From Acidilobaceae archaeon (GTDB lineage Archaea > Thermoproteota > Thermoprotei_A > Sulfolobales > Acidilobaceae), in the NCBI GenBank assembly GCA_027013765.1, contig JALWGG010000136.1:1-11642 (forward strand): DNA of 11,642 nt, written 5' to 3'. The first letter of the stretch is position 1. Each line of letters begins with the position of its first letter. Made by a program: the position numbers and the translations under genes. The notes under the pieces were generated by a model that worked only from the letters and a program-made list of their open reading frames with translations, was not told the DNA's origin and searched no databases. Of the stretch, positions 6,419 to 11,642 are shown one piece after another.

Positions 6419-6478
6419 TGGCTGTGAGGAGTGGTGGGCTTTACCGAGGCGTGAGGAGTGTGGCCGTAACTGAGCTAC
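6419..6478 (+). ncRNA. Candidate C/D-box guide sRNA downstream of tRNA-Tyr
   Basis: The order and spacing of boxes fit an archaeal C/D sRNA: C box GTGAGGA (6424-6430), 13 nt, D'-like CCGA (6444-6447), 3 nt, C' box GTGAGGA (6451-6457), exactly 12 nt, and D box CTGA (6470-6473). The total of 50 nt from C to D is typical. C and C' each differ from RUGAUGA at one position and D' from CUGA at one. The terminal stem is weak (GC at 6421-6422 with GC at 6474-6475). By the fifth-nucleotide rule the D guide would direct methylation of a G within UUACGGCCACAC. It would probably be released from the tRNA-Tyr transcript, because no well-placed promoter is seen. Its 3' end touches the stop codon of the convergent gene. 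I could not match a target from memory. Confidence 0.42.
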
Positions 6479-7011
6479 TCTCCAGCCCCAATAACCTTCT
6501 CCATAACACTTTCGATGAAATCCCTCAACTCATCCATTATGCCAAGCCTCTGCGCCCTCTCAAGGGCTTTATCAAGCATCTCTATCGCATAGTTTAGATG
6601 CGCCTCGTCGAGCCTCTCAGGCCAGTTCTTCACGGCCAGGTCGAGGCCGTGGGCCGCCTTGTATAGTGGTGCCAGGATCCATGCCTTATCCCTTGGGGAG
6701 AGGTTTGACCACGACCTTGTGCATTGCATTAGGAACCCAGCGCCGAGCAGGCTCCTGGCCAGTAGTAGCTTGGAGAGTATCTCTGTATCAGCAGTCTCCG
6801 CCATCGCCTCAAGCCTAACAACCTCCAGCACATTATTGTGGTTGCTGCATAGCTTCCTCCTCCTTTCTAGTAGCAGCTGCCTGAGGTCCTCATCCATCTC
6901 CTCAAGCCTCCTGGCTAGGGCCTCCTCGGCCTCGCTCAAGGGCTCCATCCAGTAGATCTCCTGTATAAGCTCTATGAAGTCCCTGTCTATGGGGTCTAGC
7001 TCCCCGTGCAT
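6475..7011 (-). CDS. Hypothetical all-helical protein
   Basis: A 178-residue protein that I do not recognise. The sequence is almost wholly helix-forming, with an acidic amphipathic first half (residues 24-52, SEAEEALARRLEEMDEDLRQ and following) that could be a coiled coil, two cysteines (C54 and C97), and a second half of three probable helices ending in an amphipathic stretch. No transmembrane segment or catalytic motif is evident. The start is well supported: a strong ribosome-binding site AGGAGGT (7017-7023, minus strand) lies 5 nt before the ATG, and a TATAAT-like element is at 7049-7060. The gene is monocistronic or follows the DUF424 gene (58-nt gap) and ends against the tRNA/sRNA region on the other strand. 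Confidence 0.8.
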   Translation of the reverse strand: MHGELDPIDRDFIELIQEIYWMEPLSEAEEALARRLEEMDEDLRQLLLERRRKLCSNHNNVLEVVRLEAMAETADTEILSKLLLARSLLGAGFLMQCTRSWSNLSPRDKAWILAPLYKAAHGLDLAVKNWPERLDEAHLNYAIEMLDKALERAQRLGIMDELRDFIESVMEKVIGAGE

Positions 7012-7048
7012 TGCCTACCTCCTACTAGGATCCTAAGCCTGGCTGGGC

Positions 7049-7060
7049 CTATTATAGTGT
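7049..7060 (-). promoter_or_regulatory. TATA element for the 178-aa helical gene
   Basis: The minus strand reads ACACTATAATAG, centred about 43 nt upstream of the ATG at 7011. Initiation near 7028 would leave a leader of about 17 nt that contains the AGGAGGT ribosome-binding site. This argues for transcription separate from the DUF424 gene. Confidence 0.55.
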
Positions 7061-7069
7061 GGCTTATAG

Positions 7070-7402
7070 CTAGAACTTGAACTTGTAGACCTGGACGTGC
7101 TTCACACCCTTAACCTCAAGTATGGAGTCGGGGTTCACGAGGCCCATGTCGATGGCCATGCTTATAACCCTGTCCCCGGCGAGTACTATTACATCAGCGT
7201 TCATCATCATTGACCTGACCCTGTCCTCCCCCGCGAGCGTGTCGCCGTAGAACCCCTTATCTACTATGATCTGTATATTCCTCTCCTCATCAACCACATG
7301 CACGCCCATCACGTCCGCATCGGCTATGGCGACCATCAACCCCACTCCAGGTATCTCAGTGACCTTGAAGTAGTACAGCCTCTCTAGGTTATTATCCTCC
7401 AA
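7070..7402 (-). CDS. DUF424 family archaeal protein
   Basis: A 110-residue protein that matches my memory of the archaeal DUF424 family: an opening strand YYFKV, a segment VAIADADVMG (24-33) where the family has (A/V)xCDxELLG, FYG (51-53) in the GFYGDTLAGED stretch, a short helix, VLAGDRVISMAI (73-84) and a closing GLVNPDSILEVKGVKHVQVYKF. The biochemical role of the family is not established to my knowledge. The TTG start at 7402 lies inside the end of the upstream gene, an overlap of 19 nt; no better start is available before the first conserved strand except CTG or GTG codons. Overlap and shared direction imply an operon with the upstream coiled-coil/HTH gene. Confidence 0.82.
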   Translation of the reverse strand: MEDNNLERLYYFKVTEIPGVGLMVAIADADVMGVHVVDEERNIQIIVDKGFYGDTLAGEDRVRSMMMNADVIVLAGDRVISMAIDMGLVNPDSILEVKGVKHVQVYKFKF

Positions 7403-7923
7403 CGCCTACCCCTACCATCAAAGTATACAACACCGGCACGCCTTAAAGCATTGAAAGCGTCCCTATAGGGGCCCATGCCCTTCGAAGCCTCCTCCGGGTC
7501 GCTAGTGCTGATGCTAGCCAACAACGCCTTAAACTCCTCGAAGCCCATGGAGTCGAAGACTATATAGTCGCCGCCAGCCTCTATGACCCTAACACCATCC
7601 ATGCCCGAGGCTATGCTCAAGAGTGTATTGGGGCTCATACCCAGCCTGGCCCTAGCCTGGGAGCCGAGCACATACCTCTCCCTCTCAAGATACTCCCTCA
7701 CAGTCCTGGCAGCACCCTGCCTGGGAGCCCTACGCCCATGCTCATCCCTCAGCATAGCCTCTATCCTATCCAGCCTCTCCCTAATCTCCCTCAACTCCCC
7801 CAGCAGGTTCTTGGCGAGCAGTGCAACCGCGTGCTCCGCAGCCCTCCTGGCAACCTCCTCCACATCCCTACCCATATACTCATCTAGCCTCCTCAACAGG
7901 CCCACCAGGAAGCCTAGTTGCAT
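7384..7923 (-). CDS. Hypothetical protein with N-terminal coiled coil and HTH-like middle
   Basis: A 179-residue protein of unrecognised family. Residues 15-62 are rich in Arg, Glu and Leu with heptad-like spacing (EVARRAAEHAVALL, then GELREIRERLDRIEAML), suggesting a coiled-coil dimerisation segment. Residues 73-117 (REYLERERYVLGSQARARLG then SPNTLLSIASGMDGVRVI) have the helix-turn-helix plus wing pattern of a DNA-binding domain. A second winged-helix-like stretch ends the protein (DAFNALRRAGVVYFDGRGRRWRII). It may be a transcription regulator or a nucleic-acid-binding adaptor; this is inference. An in-frame TAG two codons upstream fixes the 5' limit. No ribosome-binding site precedes the ATG, so the mRNA may be leaderless or depend on the structured upstream region. 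Confidence 0.75.
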   Translation of the reverse strand: MQLGFLVGLLRRLDEYMGRDVEEVARRAAEHAVALLAKNLLGELREIRERLDRIEAMLRDEHGRRAPRQGAARTVREYLERERYVLGSQARARLGMSPNTLLSIASGMDGVRVIEAGGDYIVFDSMGFEEFKALLASISTSDPEEASKGMGPYRDAFNALRRAGVVYFDGRGRRWRIIT

Positions 7924-7958
7924 TCTAGACTAGATAAGCTCTAGATAGCACTCTGCAT

Positions 7959-8020
7959 ACCCAAGCCCTGGCCTGCGAGCATGGTAGCCTGGCGCGGCTT
8001 GCTAATCGACGTGCTTGGGT
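7959..8020. repeat. 8-bp inverted repeat enclosing a second stem
   Basis: ACCCAAGC (7959-7966) and GCTTGGGT (8013-8020) are perfect complements. Between them GCGAGC (7975-7980) can pair with GCTTGC (7997-8002) with one G-U pair. The result is a two-tier hairpin on either strand. On the minus strand it would lie in the leader of the 179-aa gene if transcription starts near 8035 from a TATA-like CATATTTACC at about 8057-8064. No known RNA family is recognised. Confidence 0.35.
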
Positions 8021-8056
8021 TGGGCACTAGTAGTAGTGGCTTTAGGTGGGCGCCGG

Positions 8057-8120
8057 TAAATATGGTATTGATTATCTTGGGTATACTATACATTCGATTG
8101 CTAATTGATTTATTATAATC
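8057..8120. other. A+T-rich island in the 285-bp gene-free gap
   Basis: By my count 15 of 64 bases are G or C, far below the surrounding DNA. It contains several TATA-like stretches on both strands (for example TTTATTATAATCC at 8108-8120, plus). The gap 7924-8208 holds no gene that I can support. The island is most simply a divergent promoter and upstream region. Confidence 0.5.
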
Positions 8121-8152
8121 CTGGTGTGCCGGGCTCCGTTGCGTGTTGAACG

Positions 8153-8161
8153 CTTATATAG
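8153..8161 (+). promoter_or_regulatory. TATA element for the PhoU-like/endA genes
   Basis: CTTATATAG is centred about 26 nt upstream of 8183, leaving a leader of about 25 nt before the GTG at 8209. The leader includes GGGGG (8199-8203) as ribosome-binding site. Confidence 0.6.
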
Positions 8162-8208
8162 TATTCTGCTATACGTTGTGGTTAATGGCGAGTGGGTAGG
8201 GGGTTGAA

Positions 8209-8889
8209 GTGTATACTGGTAGCAGTATAAGTATAGCAGCCATAATAGAGCACCTACTAAACATGGCGAGGGACCTGGAGGACCTAGCCCACCTATCCTG
8301 GAGGCTAGCCAAAGAGTCATCCAGCGTTGAGGAGCTTGAGAAGGCATACAGGCAGGAGGTAACCCGGGGGAAGGAGAGGATAGAGGAGATGAAGCTGAGG
8401 CTATTCGAGTACATGGCCTCGGGCAGGATAGAGGTTGTTGAGAATAGCGTATTCTACCTGAACATTGCGCTGAGCCTGGAGAGGGCCGCCCAGAGCCTGG
8501 ACGCATCCGTGTACAGGCTACTCCTATACGCCAACCTACCCAGTTCTAGCAGGGAGGGTGCAGAGATGGCTGCAGAGCTCTATGCGAAGGCAAAGGAGGC
8601 CCTGAACTACCTCTCATCCGCCTTGAGGGTGCTGCAGAATATGGGTGGGGCTGATAGGGAGAGGTATAGGCTGCTCGACCAGAGGCTTGCCAGGGTCAAG
8701 GTTGCAGAGGAGGAGGCAGACGTAGTTTACAGGAGGATCATTGCATACAGCATCACAGAGCACAAGCCCTCATGCGACTCAATGACTATACTCAAGGACC
8801 TCGCAGACTACGGGGAGGCTGCCATGGATTACATAGCGGAGGCTGGGGACTACGTAAGGCTACTCGGAGTATCCATATACTCCAGGTAA
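8209..8889 (+). CDS. PhoU-like/DUF47 family helical protein
   Basis: A 226-residue protein of the length and all-helical pattern of the DUF47 (PhoU-like) family, which are metal-binding bundles often paired with Pit-type phosphate transporters. The opening HLLNMARDLEDLAHLSWRLA resembles the first DUF47 helix, and the final helices carry the family-type acidic signatures: KVAEEEADVVYRRI (about 167-180) and LADYGEAAMDYIAEAGDYV (about 200-218), where E and D residues are spaced for metal binding. No transporter gene is in the window, so the phosphate role is family knowledge, not shown here. The GTG start follows GGGGG at 8199-8203. The gene is 35 nt upstream of endA in the same direction. The call rests on pattern, and another four-helix-bundle family is possible. 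Confidence 0.6.
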   Translation: MYTGSSISIAAIIEHLLNMARDLEDLAHLSWRLAKESSSVEELEKAYRQEVTRGKERIEEMKLRLFEYMASGRIEVVENSVFYLNIALSLERAAQSLDASVYRLLLYANLPSSSREGAEMAAELYAKAKEALNYLSSALRVLQNMGGADRERYRLLDQRLARVKVAEEEADVVYRRIIAYSITEHKPSCDSMTILKDLADYGEAAMDYIAEAGDYVRLLGVSIYSR

Positions 8890-8924
8890 CCCTCCAAGGG
8901 GAAGCGGTGGGTGAAGGGGGTTCA

Positions 8925-9467
8925 ATGGCGTATAGAGCACTACTCATAGGAAGCTCGATAATCGTCCCCGACATAGAGGAGTCTAGAGACCTCTACTCCC
9001 AGGGGTTCTATGGGAAGCCCATCGGGGTCGATAAGCCTAGGGGCCGGGATTTCGACTCACCCCTTAAGCTGAGCCTCATAGAGGCTCTATACCTGCTTGA
9101 GAAGGGAGTGATAAGAGTATACAAGCCGGGTGGGGAGGAGGTTAGTGTTGAGGACCTCAGAGCAGTGCTTGAGGAGAGGCCTAGGCTAAGGCTCCTCTAC
9201 CGCGTCTACACGGATCTCAGGGAGAGGGGGCTTGTAGTGAGGCCGGGGCTGAAGTTTGGGGCCGACTTCACGGTGTATAGGTATGGGCCTGGGATAGATC
9301 ATGCCCCATTCGTCGTCCACGTTGTAGACCCGGGGGAGGAGCTGGATCCGATCGAGATCGTTAGGGCGGGGAGGCTCAGCCACGCGGTTAGGAAGACATT
9401 CACTATTGCATCCCCCCTGCCCAACGGCAAGATCCAGTATATGATGTTCAAATGGTTCAAACCATAG
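8925..9467 (+). CDS. endA: tRNA-splicing endonuclease, catalytic subunit EndA
   Basis: A 180-residue protein with the archaeal splicing endonuclease signature: RVYTDLRERGLVVRPGLKFG (93-112), then DFTVYRYG, and the catalytic triad Y118, H126 (IDHAPF) and K157 (AVRKTFTIA). The N-terminal half (FYGKPIG, then LIEALYLLEKG, residues 28-61) is the usual small domain. It cuts pre-tRNAs at bulge-helix-bulge motifs to leave a 2',3'-cyclic phosphate. The short length and intact triad fit either a homotetramer or the alpha subunit of the crenarchaeal alpha2-beta2 enzyme; no separate structural subunit is recognised in the window. I choose the ATG at 8925 with GGGGG (8916-8920) just upstream. A longer in-frame extension back to 8772 would run through the preceding gene and lacks family similarity. 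The tRNA-Tyr intron at 6325-6353 is a fitting substrate. Confidence 0.95.
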   Translation: MAYRALLIGSSIIVPDIEESRDLYSQGFYGKPIGVDKPRGRDFDSPLKLSLIEALYLLEKGVIRVYKPGGEEVSVEDLRAVLEERPRLRLLYRVYTDLRERGLVVRPGLKFGADFTVYRYGPGIDHAPFVVHVVDPGEELDPIEIVRAGRLSHAVRKTFTIASPLPNGKIQYMMFKWFKP

Positions 9468-9482
9468 CGGCATACATACCGT

Positions 9483-9491
9483 TTACTATAT
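9483..9491 (+). promoter_or_regulatory. TATA element upstream of the eight-cysteine gene
   Basis: TTACTATAT lies just after the endA stop. Initiation about 26 nt further on (near 9513) would leave a leader of about 30 nt before the GTG at 9545, so this gene may be transcribed separately from endA. Confidence 0.45.
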
Positions 9492-9544
9492 CAACCTCCA
9501 ACACACCTATACAGTCCCCGGCAAACCATCAAAAAGGGGGAGAG

Positions 9545-9916
9545 GTGTACCTGTTGGAGTATCCAAGGAGGGGTCCAAGGCCACGCGGCAGGGGGAAGGA
9601 GCCTAGGCCCATGCCTATAGGTGATAAGTGCAACCCCCTATGCCCATTCTTCAGGTGCGGCAAGAAGGCGCTCAGGATAAGCAGGGACCACTACAGGGGG
9701 CGCACCTTCAGAACCGCGATGTGCGCATGGATAGGGGATAAATGCATAGGGGCCACCTGCAGGTTTGCATACTGCGAGAAGAGGGCAATACTGCCAGACG
9801 GGCGCTGCGCCTTCGCCGTGAAGTCCAGGGTGGAGACGGACTTCGAGGAGGAGATAAAGAGGGATACGGGGCCGAAGATACGTGGGAAGCTGAGGATAGA
9901 TGAGGACCTATTCTAG
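9545..9916 (+). CDS. Conserved-looking eight-cysteine protein, probable metal or Fe-S binder
   Basis: A 123-residue basic protein whose centre has eight cysteines: C29, C33, C38 (CNPLCPFFRC), C60, C67, C72, C77 and C88. The block MCAWIGDKCIGATCRFAYC between residues 59 and 77 is very regular, which points to structural zinc or iron-sulfur ligation. The first 25 residues are proline- and arginine-rich (RRGPRPRGRGK), suggesting a flexible nucleic-acid-binding tail. The end is charged and acidic. I recognise no named family, although the pattern resembles archaeal conserved hypothetical proteins. GTG 9545 is chosen because GGGGG at 9536-9540 precedes it; an upstream in-frame start at 9452 would overlap endA and add a low-complexity stretch. 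The last 9 nt overlap the convergent ubiX. Confidence 0.75.
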   Translation: MYLLEYPRRGPRPRGRGKEPRPMPIGDKCNPLCPFFRCGKKALRISRDHYRGRTFRTAMCAWIGDKCIGATCRFAYCEKRAILPDGRCAFAVKSRVETDFEEEIKRDTGPKIRGKLRIDEDLF

Positions 9917-10486
9917 GCCCCCGCCCCACCTCCTATACAGTGAGGCCTCAACACCCATGGCATCAAGGACCTTGCCAGCCGCGAAGCCTACCATGTCATC
10001 AACGCTCCTGGGGGAGTGGTAGAATGCAAGTGTCAGGGGGACTATTATTGCACCAGCCTCGGCGAGCCTCAGCAGGTTCCTCAACTCCAACACTCCCAAC
10101 GGGGTCTCCCTGGGGGCTACAACAAGCCTCCTCCCAAGCCTGAGCATAGCCATCGCAGCCCTTGAGACGAGGTTTGAGGGTATCCCAGACGCGATCAGGC
10201 CAACGGTCTTCATGCTAGCTGGCACAATAGCCATTGCATCCGGCTGGCTGCTGGAGCTGGCTAGGGGGCTGGTGAAGTCGTCCTCCATGTAGACACTGCC
10301 ATATGATGATAGCACCCCGATAAACTCGTCCCTGGACAACCCCTCCTCGTGTCTGGCAACTTCTAAAGCACCTCGGGTGACTATGATCCCAGCTATATCC
10401 ACCCCAGCGCCTGCGAGGCCCTCTAGAACCCTTACAGCGACCCTAATACCACTACTCCCGGTAACTGCTATGGAGGTCCTCAACAC
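9908..10486 (-). CDS. ubiX: Flavin prenyltransferase UbiX/Pad1
   Basis: A 192-residue flavoprotein of normal family length. UbiX joins dimethylallyl phosphate to FMN to make the prenylated flavin used by UbiD-type decarboxylases. Visible motifs: the flavin-binding GSSG (10-13), VPASMKTVGLIASGIPSNL (88-106), where the family has APCSMKTLAAIAxGxxDNL, RRLVVAPRETPL (119-130) with its conserved Arg and Glu, and the C-terminal FYHSPRSVDDMVGFAAGK (155-172). The GTG start overlaps the end of the macro-domain gene by 7 nt, with GGAGG placed 7 nt upstream, so translation is probably coupled. No UbiD partner is in the window. The stop overlaps the convergent eight-cysteine gene by 9 nt. Confidence 0.95.
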   Translation of the reverse strand: MLRTSIAVTGSSGIRVAVRVLEGLAGAGVDIAGIIVTRGALEVARHEEGLSRDEFIGVLSSYGSVYMEDDFTSPLASSSSQPDAMAIVPASMKTVGLIASGIPSNLVSRAAMAMLRLGRRLVVAPRETPLGVLELRNLLRLAEAGAIIVPLTLAFYHSPRSVDDMVGFAAGKVLDAMGVEASLYRRWGGGLE

Positions 10487-11028
10487 TCGGCTTCCTCCAG
10501 CCCCTTGAGGGTCTCCAATGCTGCATTATAGGCCTCATCGCCCCACGCTACCAGTATTATCTTTGAGGGCCTCTCTCCTCCATGGCTCCGTATAGCCTCA
10601 AGCATTGTCTTGAAGGCGTCACTATAACTAACCCCCCCGACACCAGCACCCATCGCAGGGAGGGCTATGGATTCTATACCCAGCCTCTCAGCCTCGATCA
10701 ACGTGGCTCTAGTCGCCTTATACACGTTCTCCACCGGTATCCTCATGGCTGGCCTCTCCATTGTTGGGGCATGGATCACGTATCTAGCCTTAAGCCTCCC
10801 AGCAGTGGTGGATATGGCCTTGCCTACAGGCACTGGGGCGTGCTTCATAGCCTCCTCCTCTATTATACTCCCCCCAACCCGCTTTATGGCACCAGCAACA
10901 CCGCCCCCCATAATCATTAGGCTATTCGCCGGGTTGACTATTGCATCAGCCTCCACCCTAGTTATATCGCCCTGGAGGACCTTGACGAGCCTATTGCCTA
11001 GCCTGAAGCACCTAGCCACCTCCTCCAC
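10480..11028 (-). CDS. Macro-domain protein (ADP-ribose binding, possible deacylase/hydrolase)
   Basis: A 182-residue protein with a full macro domain: GDIT (20-23), AIVNPANS (29-36), GGGVAGAIK (41-49), PVGKAISTTAGRL (67-79), VIHAP (84-88) and ALPAMGAGVGGVSY (122-135). Macro domains bind ADP-ribose and related metabolites; those of the MacroD/AF1521 type remove ADP-ribose or deacetylate O-acetyl-ADP-ribose. The asparagines in NPAN and the GGGVAGAI loop, important in hydrolases of this group, are present, so activity is plausible but not shown. The first possible start is GTG 11028, overlapping the aminopeptidase gene by 17 nt; GTG 11019, three codons on, has a better-spaced GGAGG and may be the true start. 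It sits in an overlapping operon before ubiX. Confidence 0.93.
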   Translation of the reverse strand: MEEVARCFRLGNRLVKVLQGDITRVEADAIVNPANSLMIMGGGVAGAIKRVGGSIIEEEAMKHAPVPVGKAISTTAGRLKARYVIHAPTMERPAMRIPVENVYKATRATLIEAERLGIESIALPAMGAGVGGVSYSDAFKTMLEAIRSHGGERPSKIILVAWGDEAYNAALETLKGLEEAEC

Positions 11029-11642
11029 CCCTCCTGGATAGGTATTCAGCTATCAGCCTAGCACCGTATCCTGGGGCTAGGTTGTCTGGCCAGTACTCCA
11101 TGGCTACCGGGCCCGCCTCCATGCCTATGCCTGGCCCTGCTATGTCTAAGTGGATCCATGTGCTTCCATGGGTGAATCTCTCTAGGAATAACGCTCCTAT
11201 TATGGCACCCCCATACCTTCCCCCTATGTTACCGGTGTCGCCTAGGGGCCCGTTCCTTGCAAGCAGCTTCCTATACTCGTCCACTAGGGGCATCCTCCAT
11301 ACCCTGTCACCCGTCGCCTTGCTGGCCTCCTCTAGCAGCCTCGCCTCTTCATCACTCCTGGTGAAGTATCCTGCCACGAGCGGCCCCAGCGCCACTACCA
11401 TGGCTCCCGTCAGGGTTGCAAGGTCTACTATTAGGGATGCGCCCAGCTCCTTAGCTGCATAGGCTATTGCATCTGCTAGTATCAGCCTTCCCTCTGCATC
11501 AGTGTTCCCAACCTCAACCATTGTCCCGTCCCACATCCTGATCACGTCGCCAGGCAGGTATGCCTCGCCACCCGGGGCGTTGATCACGGCTGGCAGCAGT
11601 GCGACTACGTTGATCCTAGCCCCGGTCCTAGCGAGTATCCAT
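11012..11642 (-). CDS. pepA: Leucyl aminopeptidase, peptidase family M17, N-terminal part outside the window
   Basis: The C-terminal 209 residues are present; the reading frame runs without a stop to the right edge. The M17 signature NTDAEGRLILADAI supplies metal ligands (D and E) and the catalytic arginine. It follows NVVALLPAVINAPGG and YLPGDVIRMWDGTMVEV, as in the family. Further on are LATLTGAMVVALG and a GDTGNIGGRYGGAIIGALFLERF segment, then WIHLDIAGP near the end. The enzyme removes N-terminal residues from peptides using two metal ions. The lysine and aspartates of the first metal-binding motif lie outside the window. The tail ends in a run of glycines (GGGGG) encoded by GGA/GGT/GGC codons that also carry the ribosome-binding site of the overlapping macro-domain gene. 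Confidence 0.95.
   Translation of the reverse strand, partial: WILARTGARINVVALLPAVINAPGGEAYLPGDVIRMWDGTMVEVGNTDAEGRLILADAIAYAAKELGASLIVDLATLTGAMVVALGPLVAGYFTRSDEEARLLEEASKATGDRVWRMPLVDEYRKLLARNGPLGDTGNIGGRYGGAIIGALFLERFTHGSTWIHLDIAGPGIGMEAGPVAMEYWPDNLAPGYGARLIAEYLSRRGGGGG

Noticed and set aside
6411..6420. CTTATAATTG as a promoter for the candidate sRNA
   Set aside because: It is only about 5-10 nt upstream of the C box, whereas archaeal transcription starts about 26 nt downstream of TATA, which would fall inside the RNA.
7967..8012. Segment resembling the D arm and anticodon loop of a tRNA-Ser(GCU) (TAGCCTGG, then CTTGCTAAT)
   Set aside because: The bases flanking TTGCTAA do not form an anticodon stem, and there is no T arm with TTCGAAT and no acceptor stem. 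Probably chance.
8072..8506. 144-aa minus-strand frame opposite the PhoU-like gene
   Set aside because: It has a Pro/Ser/Arg-rich composition and no start signals, and lies opposite a frame with helical family-like sequence.
8772..8924. Upstream in-frame extension of endA
   Set aside because: It would run through the end of the PhoU-like gene, adds residues unlike the family, and ignores the GGGGG next to the ATG at 8925.
9452..9544. Upstream in-frame extension of the eight-cysteine gene
   Set aside because: It overlaps endA, has a low-complexity composition, and spans a TATA-like element; the GTG at 9545 has its own ribosome-binding site.
1..11642. CRISPR arrays, insertion sequences, integrase genes or attachment sites
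   Set aside because: I looked for regularly spaced repeats, terminal inverted repeats and transposase or recombinase motifs and saw none. The tRNA gene shows no duplicated 3' end within the window.

Overview
The window reads as a chromosomal segment of a hyperthermophilic crenarchaeote, most likely of the Desulfurococcales/Acidilobales type (genus not determined). The grounds are the replication set MCM + GINS23 + a Hel308-like helicase, a tRNA-Tyr gene with a canonical-position intron bounded by a bulge-helix-bulge motif, a short (180 aa) catalytic-type tRNA-splicing endonuclease, a DUF424 protein, G+C-rich DNA with heavy AGG (Arg) and ATA (Ile) codon use, GTG/TTG starts next to GGGGTG- or GGAGG-type ribosome-binding sites, and TATA-box promoters. 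No transposase, integrase, CRISPR array or phage gene is visible. Genes are tightly packed, often overlapping by a few bases.

Layout. (a) 1-3544, minus: replication operon gins23 -> mcm -> Hel308-like helicase; the helicase runs off the left edge. Just upstream on the same strand (3625-3804) is a 59-residue zinc-finger-like protein with its own TATA element. (b) 3805-4030: divergent intergenic region with TATA elements on both strands and a GGAGG/CCTCC dyad. (c) 4031-4691, plus: two adjacent small helical proteins that are paralogues of each other and of unknown function. (d) 4759-6255, plus: a TusA-like small protein directly followed by a SufS-type cysteine desulfurase, a likely sulfur-mobilisation pair. 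(e) 6289-6392: tRNA-Tyr(GUA) with a 29-nt intron, followed at about 6419-6478 by a candidate C/D-box guide RNA. (f) 6475-7923, minus: an all-helical orphan, a DUF424 protein, and a coiled-coil/HTH-like protein whose end overlaps the DUF424 start. (g) 7924-8208: gene-free stretch with an 8-bp inverted repeat and a very A+T-rich island. (h) 8209-9916, plus: a PhoU-like/DUF47 protein, tRNA-splicing endonuclease EndA and an eight-cysteine protein. (i) 9908-11642, minus: leucyl aminopeptidase (M17, 5' end outside the window) -> macro-domain protein -> UbiX flavin prenyltransferase, each overlapping the next.

How the parts fit. GINS and MCM are two parts of the archaeal CMG replicative helicase, and the coupled Hel308-like helicase suggests fork repair in the same transcript. 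The tRNA-Tyr intron is a substrate for the type of endonuclease encoded about 2.5 kb downstream, and both of its predicted cut sites can be read from the sequence. Most of the rest is core metabolism and small archaeal conserved proteins. I see no obvious defence or mobile system. The least explained items are the paralogue pair at 4031-4691, the candidate guide RNA after the tRNA, and the structured gap at 7924-8208.
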